A stretch of 41,963 nt of DNA from Scytonema sp. UIC 10036 (GTDB taxonomy: Bacteria > Cyanobacteriota > Cyanobacteriia > Cyanobacteriales > Nostocaceae). Location: NCBI RefSeq assembly GCF_009725235.1, contig NZ_WJFC01000112.1, forward strand, positions 1 through 41,963, in the 5' to 3' direction. Shown here piece after piece: positions 37,178 to 41,963 of the stretch (positions are counted from its first letter, which is position 1; every line of letters begins with the position of its first letter). A program made the position numbers and the translations under genes. The notes below the pieces were generated by a model, which saw only the letters and a list, made by a program, of their open reading frames with translations, did no database searches and was not told the DNA's origin.

Positions 37178-37375
37178 TGGTTCTCCTGTACCATTGTCTA
37201 AATTCGCGGTTTGAGTAATGGCAAGTTACTGACTTCGCCAGATAGTAGAGCTAAGTTGACCTTGAGTTGACCCCCTCAGCCCCAATCTATAATAAAATTT
37301 TTTATGACCAGTCACGTATACCCTACTTCCACCATTATTATATTAATGAAAAAAAGAAATCGATTCATTATTCAT

Positions 37376-37415
37376 CTGGTTACTGGTCACTGGTCAGGCG
37401 GTTACTGGTCAGGTG
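37376..37415. repeat. CTGGTTA/CTGGTCA heptamer repeat
   Basis: Several 7-bp units (CTGGTTA, CTGGTCA) between rpsU and rbp, ending near the rbp stop. The same type occurs at about 20985-21008 by the tonB-like gene's 3' end. Confidence 0.75.
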
Positions 37416-37709
37416 TTAATAACGGCTGCGGAAGTTGTTCCTGTTACCACCGAAAGGTTTCTTATCTTCACGTGGTCGAGCTTTATTAACTTTTAGGTCG
37501 CGCCCCATCCATTCAGCACCGTCGAGACCTTCGATTGCTGCTGTTTCTTCAGCTTCGCTTGACATTTCTACAAAGCCAAAGCCACGTCGCCGACCGGTTT
37601 CGCGATCGGTCGGAATCTGAACGTCTTTGACTGTTCCATATTCTGCAAATACCTCTTTCAAGTCATCTGGTGTAACTTCGTAGGAAAGGTTGCCTACATA
37701 AATTGACAT
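37416..37709 (-). CDS. rbp: RRM-type RNA-binding protein (Rbp)
   Basis: A 97-residue single-RRM protein, typical of cold-induced cyanobacterial Rbp: RNP2 is IYVGNLSY (residues 3-10), RNP1 is RRGFGFVEM, and a short basic tail with KPFGGNRNNFRSRY follows. It should bind single-stranded RNA and aid translation or mRNA localisation. The ATG at 37709 (MSIYVGNLSYEV) with GGAG upstream is preferred to the seven-residue longer reading. rpsU follows 240 bp downstream. Confidence 0.94.
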   Translation of the reverse strand: MSIYVGNLSYEVTPDDLKEVFAEYGTVKDVQIPTDRETGRRRGFGFVEMSSEAEETAAIEGLDGAEWMGRDLKVNKARPREDKKPFGGNRNNFRSRY

Positions 37710-37961
37710 GATTGTCTCCAAAATCATCAAGTTGTAGAGAGCAATATTTCGGAGACAAGGCTGTAAAAATCAAGAGGGCGAAGCCTGTAAATTCTAATAA
37801 CAAACATTGCAACCGAAATGACACTCGCTTATTAGCCTAGCATAACTAAAACTTACAAGGGTCACATTGAGTGCTAAAATCTATGCAAAAATCAGACCCC
37901 CCAAACCCAACATCCGCATCAAATGCTTGGGGGATCGTCCTTTGTCTGTTTCATGACAAGA

Positions 37962-39299
37962 CTAGAATGTTTGCCCAGCATAAATTGACCGCACTTCACC
38001 GTTACGGCGAATAACAGCTTCTCCGTTGGCAACTTCCACGAGTGTCCAACCACTAGAACCGATTGCTTCACCTACTTCAATGCGTTTAGTCACACCACTA
38101 ATTTTAAATAATGCGGCAGATTTGTTACCTAATTCCATCAAACCTTCCAAAGTATGAGCACCAACAGGAGGATTTGTGGCAGGGACAGTTGCTACAATTT
38201 CTTGCTCCACTATTGGGGCAGTAGCTGTGGGTGATTTTGGTGGTGCAACGTGAGAGGAAGTGACAGATAGTATGGGTAAAGTCGGCTTTGAAACTTGGTG
38301 TACGGTAACTGGCTTAGTTTGCATTGCTACTGGCTTAATATCATTGCGTACAGCAGCAAGAGCAGTAACAGCGATGGGCTTGGTAGCTAGGTGCGTTTTG
38401 ATTGGAGCTTTTTTCACAGGTGCAGGTTTAGAAGTATAACCTAAATTCTTTTTAGGAGATGTTGCAACTGGCACTTGCGGCAAAGCTCTCAGATGGGCAA
38501 GCATGGGTGGAGGTGCGTAGCGCATGGGCTGTGGCCCTTGGTATACCGGAATGTAAATTCGTTCAACAATAGTGGTTGAGCGACCGGTGGCAGGAGACGT
38601 GTTATTAGCCGTAACAGGTATTGGCAAATGACCAGCAGGGGGTCGATAAGCAATATTTGTTTGATTATATGGAACACCAGCTATTGTTGCTGGTTTAGCA
38701 GACCTAAGATTGTTCTTTGCTTCTTGTCTATCAATTGCTGACAGCGCCCCTAGCATATAGCGAACCAAATCTTCTTCCACTTGTGCTTTTGTCGGTAACT
38801 TGGACTGAACTGGCTGTTGCAATAAGCTTGTCTGGAATTTTTTGGAAACCAACTGATTGACCAATCCTGAGGTTAACAGCCAAGCCAAACACGCCATTAC
38901 AGTACCTACACCAACTACCAACCACAGCACAATACTGAGAGAGGAACGGGATTTTGGTTTGCTGGGTTGGTTTGTGGGTTGGTTTGTGGCTGTAGCACCA
39001 ACAACTACAGTACTGACTGGGTTATGTCTCGCTGTAGAAAAAGGCTGTGTCTGTGGGATTTCTCTCTCTTGGAAGACAATTTGTGGCACTGTAATTGTTT
39101 GCACGCGGTGGATATGCCCTCCATGCTGAACCGTTTGGCTGGGTAAAGTTTCTTGTCCATCCAAAATGTTGTCGATCTCAGCAAAGAGTTCATCCATCAA
39201 GCCATCAGCGTAGGTTTCGATTGACCAGGGTTGTTCGCTAACTATTAGGTCTTCTGATGGTTCTGGAAGTATGAGATAAGTACTAGCTTTTTCTGTCAT
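37962..39299 (-). CDS. Single-pass membrane protein with GspC/PilP-like C-terminal domain
   Basis: A 445-residue protein: an acidic cytoplasmic N-terminus (residues 1-115), one membrane helix at about 121-145 (LSIVLWLVVGVGTVMACLAW), a long Pro/Ala/Thr-rich periplasmic linker, and a C-terminal 50-residue beta-rich domain, SAALFKISGVTKRIEVGEAI followed by GWTLVEVANGEAVIRRNGE. That domain resembles the small beta-domains of GspC/PilP, which link inner-membrane and outer-membrane secretion parts. A role in pilus or secretion is only an inference. I recall similar proteins in filamentous cyanobacteria without known function. No secretion genes are in the window. Confidence 0.7.
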   Translation of the reverse strand: MTEKASTYLILPEPSEDLIVSEQPWSIETYADGLMDELFAEIDNILDGQETLPSQTVQHGGHIHRVQTITVPQIVFQEREIPQTQPFSTARHNPVSTVVVGATATNQPTNQPSKPKSRSSLSIVLWLVVGVGTVMACLAWLLTSGLVNQLVSKKFQTSLLQQPVQSKLPTKAQVEEDLVRYMLGALSAIDRQEAKNNLRSAKPATIAGVPYNQTNIAYRPPAGHLPIPVTANNTSPATGRSTTIVERIYIPVYQGPQPMRYAPPPMLAHLRALPQVPVATSPKKNLGYTSKPAPVKKAPIKTHLATKPIAVTALAAVRNDIKPVAMQTKPVTVHQVSKPTLPILSVTSSHVAPPKSPTATAPIVEQEIVATVPATNPPVGAHTLEGLMELGNKSAALFKISGVTKRIEVGEAIGSSGWTLVEVANGEAVIRRNGEVRSIYAGQTF

Positions 39300-39310
39300 G
39301 GCTATTTTAA

Positions 39311-39480
39311 ATTGTAGTGGTTAGTGGTTAGTGGTTAGTGGTTAGTGGTTAATGGTTAGTGGTTAATGGTTAGGTGGTTAGTGGTGAATACTTCGAGTTG
39401 TCAGCATTTTCCTAATATCTACTAACTACTATCTACGATCTACTAACTACTATCTACTAACTACCAACTACTATCTACTC
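39311..39480. repeat. STRR tracts upstream of the GspC/PilP-like gene
   Basis: TTAGTGG heptamers at about 39315-39385 are followed by CTACTAA/CTATCTA heptamers at about 39415-39478. Like the other tracts, the two halves are partly complementary. Confidence 0.85.
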
Positions 39481-39595
39481 AACTTTAATCGGGAATTGAT
39501 GATGCCTATTAAATCATGCCGTCTATCATATCAGCCTCCATAATTTCACCAAAGTTTTCAGATTTTCTGAACGATGAAGGATGACAGTGAGCACC

Positions 39596-39661
39596 TGAAC
39601 AATGACCAATGACCAATGACCAATGACCAATGACCAATGACCAATGACCAATGACCAATGA
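39596..39661. repeat. ATGACCA heptamer array
   Basis: About nine tandem ATGACCA units ending just before the mnmG stop. A different heptamer from the neighbouring tract, showing that several repeat families coexist. Confidence 0.9.
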
Positions 39662-39666
39662 CTGAG

Positions 39667-41592
39667 TTAATTTGCTAATACTGGAAATTCACTTGGGGTT
39701 TTATTTTTACGTACTTCTAAGTAGATGAGTAAGGCATTGACATCAGCTGGATTGACTCCGCCAATGCGTGCGGCTTGACCGATTGTCAGGGGTCTGACTT
39801 TGCTGAGTTTTTCCCGTGCTTCTTTGGAAAGCGTGTCAATGGCATTGTAATCCAAATCCGCAGGTAACTGGCGATGCGCCTGACGGGCAATTTGGTCGAT
39901 CTGAGTTTGCTGCCTGTGCAGGTAACCAGAATACTTAATGTCAATCTCTACCCCTTCTTGTTCGCTGCGATCGAGATTGGAGTTTGCTAAAGAGTGCTTG
40001 TTAAGATCTACGTAGTGGAATCCCGGACGGCGCAGCAAATCCGCTAGGGTTATGGAACCTTTGATTGCTTGTCCGGTTGCTTGTGCGATCGCCCGCCCAA
40101 TTTCATCGTGTTCTTTCACCCGTGTTGCGTACAACCGTTCTTTTTCTGCTGCTATGTTCGCTTGCTTGCGAGTAAATATATCCCAACGACGGTCATCAAT
40201 CAAGCCAATTTCCCGCCCTAAGGGTGTCAACCTCTGGTCGGCATTATCAGAACGCAGTACCAATCTATACTCAGAACGACTTGTCAGCATCCGGTAAGGT
40301 TCCCGTAAATCCTTAGTACACAGATCGTCTGCGAGAGTACCGATGTAACTTTCTTCTCGTGGGAAAACAATCATTTCCTGACCTCGAACGAAACGAGCCG
40401 CATTAATTCCTGCGACTAATCCCTGAGCTGCGGCTTCTTCATAACCTGTTGTCCCGTTAACCTGTCCGGCACAAAAAAGTCCTTCTAGCTTCTTCGTCAT
40501 CAACGTAGGATAACACTGAGTTGCAGGTAAATAATCATACTCAACAGCATAAGCTGGGCGCAGCATGGTACAGTTTTCCAAACCGGGAAGACTGCGTAAC
40601 ATTTGCAGTTGTAAATTTTCCGGTAGCCCTGTGGAAAACCCTTGGATGTAAAGTTCGGGAATATCCCGCCCTTCTGGTTCAATAAAGATTTGGTGGCTTT
40701 CTTTGTCAGCAAAGCGCACAATTTTATCTTCAATACTGGGGCAATAACGAGGTCCCTTAGCATCCACCCAACCCCCATAAACAGGTGACAGGTGCAAATT
40801 TTCCCGAATCAAGCGATGGGTTTCGGCTGTCGTGCGGGTAATATAACAAGGTATTTGTTCCCGTTCTACCCATGCTTGTGGATCAAAGCTGAACCATCGA
40901 ACGTCTTCATCTCCGGGCTGGGGTGCCATCTTACTAAAATCAACGGATCGCTTATCAACTCGTGCAGGAGTTCCTGTTTTCAATCGCCCTGTTTCAAATC
41001 CCAGACGATTGAGGGTTTCTGTCAAACCTTCAGCTGCAAATTCTCCCGCACGTCCGGCTGCCATTGATTTGTTACCAACCCAAATCCGTCCTCCCAAGAA
41101 CGTACCCGTCGTCAAAATTACTGCTTTGCACTGGAAGGCAACACCAAAGTAAGTCTGAACGCCAATGACTTCATCATTAGCACCCAACACTAAATCTGTG
41201 ACCATACCTTCGCGAATCGTCAAGTTCTCTTGGTTTTCAACGATCGCCTTCATCACTGCTGCGTATTCTCTTTTGTCTGTCTGAGCGCGTAATGCCCAAA
41301 CGGCTGGTCCTCGTGAAGAGTTGAGAATGCGCTTTTGCAGATAGGTTCTGTCTGCCATTTTACCAAGTTCCCCACCCAGGGCATCCACCTCATGAGTTAA
41401 TTGAGATTTTGCCGGACCACCAACTGCTGGGTTGCAGGGTTGCCAAGCAATTTTATCTAAGTTGAGGGTTAACAGCAGGGTACGACAGCCAAGCCGTGCA
41501 GTCGCAAGGGCTGCTTCACAACCGGAGTGACCGGCACCGACAACAACAACGTCAAAAGCGTCTTGGAATTCAATGGAAGTGTGCAGGGTCAT
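39667..41592 (-). CDS. mnmG: tRNA U34 carboxymethylaminomethyl-modification protein MnmG (GidA)
   Basis: FAD-dependent partner of MnmE that modifies the wobble uridine of several tRNAs. Motifs: FAD-binding [20 protein letters not shown], then [77 protein letters not shown] and the C-terminal [20 protein letters not shown]. Length is normal. I start at the ATG at 41592 ([20 protein letters not shown]); a further ATG at 41619 adds a Cys-rich MSSCCSVKS and is possible. mnmE is not adjacent. Confidence 0.97.
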   Translation of the reverse strand: MTLHTSIEFQDAFDVVVVGAGHSGCEAALATARLGCRTLLLTLNLDKIAWQPCNPAVGGPAKSQLTHEVDALGGELGKMADRTYLQKRILNSSRGPAVWALRAQTDKREYAAVMKAIVENQENLTIREGMVTDLVLGANDEVIGVQTYFGVAFQCKAVILTTGTFLGGRIWVGNKSMAAGRAGEFAAEGLTETLNRLGFETGRLKTGTPARVDKRSVDFSKMAPQPGDEDVRWFSFDPQAWVEREQIPCYITRTTAETHRLIRENLHLSPVYGGWVDAKGPRYCPSIEDKIVRFADKESHQIFIEPEGRDIPELYIQGFSTGLPENLQLQMLRSLPGLENCTMLRPAYAVEYDYLPATQCYPTLMTKKLEGLFCAGQVNGTTGYEEAAAQGLVAGINAARFVRGQEMIVFPREESYIGTLADDLCTKDLREPYRMLTSRSEYRLVLRSDNADQRLTPLGREIGLIDDRRWDIFTRKQANIAAEKERLYATRVKEHDEIGRAIAQATGQAIKGSITLADLLRRPGFHYVDLNKHSLANSNLDRSEQEGVEIDIKYSGYLHRQQTQIDQIARQAHRQLPADLDYNAIDTLSKEAREKLSKVRPLTIGQAARIGGVNPADVNALLIYLEVRKNKTPSEFPVLAN

Positions 41593-41963
41593 GGACTTAA
41601 CAGAGCAGCAAGAACTCATACCTATTCTAACTGTTATCAACAGTTCTGTTGATTATTGGTATTTGAGTTTCAAAGGTTTTCAATTCTGATATGTACTCTT
41701 TGGTAATATATACAAGCATGGGTTGCAAGACAAGAGCGTTTTTTCTGATACATTATCTTCTTAATGAAGATTGGAAAAAATTGGCGATCGAACAAAAATA
41801 TATTAAGATTATATATAACCTTTTAAAGGTATTTGATTGCTAATTGGAAAACCAGCATGCTGAAAATAACAAAGAGTAGGGGCGCAAGGCCTTGCGCCCC
41901 TGCGGTAAAAAAAAATCCGAGCCCACCAGACAAAAGAGAATAGGGTTAGGCGGGATATTGGTT
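41593..41963. other. Right-edge spacer with 22-bp palindrome
   Basis: No gene is seen up to the window edge. GGGGCGCAAGG CCTTGCGCCCC at 41879-41900 is a perfect 22-bp palindrome followed on the plus strand by an A-run, not a T-run, so it is not a terminator for rightward transcription. Similar palindromes occur repeatedly in cyanobacterial genomes. Confidence 0.6.

Noticed and set aside
37304..37489. 61-codon plus-strand frame between rpsU and rbp
   Set aside because: Composed of CTGGTCA-type repeats and antisense to the rbp 3' end.
39596..39661. CRISPR-like array of ATGACCA and other 7-bp repeats
   Set aside because: Units are 7 bp and contiguous with no spacers, and no cas genes are near; they are STRR tracts.
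41879..41900. Rho-independent terminator at the right edge
   Set aside because: The palindrome is strong, but it is followed by A residues on the plus strand and no T-run follows on the minus strand.

Overview
The window looks like chromosome of a diazotrophic filamentous cyanobacterium, most likely heterocyst-forming (Nostocales, perhaps a Scytonema- or Fischerella-type lineage). The grounds are a cyanobacterial nif cluster, CP43'/IsiA antenna genes, an rbp-rpsU pair, a CoaR/CoaT cobalt system, frequent GCGATCGC (HIP1) octamers and many 7-bp tandem (STRR) repeats. The genus is an inference from gene content only.

Region 1 (1-12.1 kb) is nitrogen fixation. On the minus strand, in transcription order: nifB, nifS, nifU, nifH, nifD, nifK, a small Mo-nitrogenase-associated gene, and nifE, which leaves the window at its left edge. 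Divergent from nifB are nifZ and nifT. fdxN, usually between nifB and nifS in heterocystous strains, is absent, and nifD carries no excision element. The 1-kb nifB/nifZ spacer carries two motif types repeated in mirror image in front of both operons, probably nif-activator sites. Several nif spacers are filled with heptanucleotide repeats.

Region 2 (12.7-27 kb) mixes a CHAT-domain protein that looks N-terminally truncated, hemF (oxygen-dependent coproporphyrinogen oxidase) and an iron-stress/light-harvesting island. The island has two CP43'-like antenna genes with a small Cys-rich membrane protein; a TonB-like protein with an Arg-rich tail; two wrecked TonB-dependent receptor remnants; and an isiA - truncated isiA/psaL fusion - isiB (flavodoxin) - isiC (hydrolase) operon with a Fur-box-like palindrome at the isiA promoter. 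The likely theme is life under iron shortage: chlorophyll antennae around PSI, flavodoxin instead of ferredoxin, and (decaying) siderophore uptake.

Region 3 (27-34 kb) holds a Nif11-type small protein, a Uma2 fragment, a cytosine deaminase (codA), an NTF2-like protein, a 5' fragment of hemB, a high-light-inducible protein with a small membrane-protein partner, and coaR.

Region 4 (34-42 kb) holds a DUF2721 protein and coaT (cobalt-exporting P1B ATPase), then rpsU and an RRM RNA-binding protein, a single-pass GspC/PilP-like protein and mnmG. No tRNA, rRNA, CRISPR array or intact transposase gene was found.
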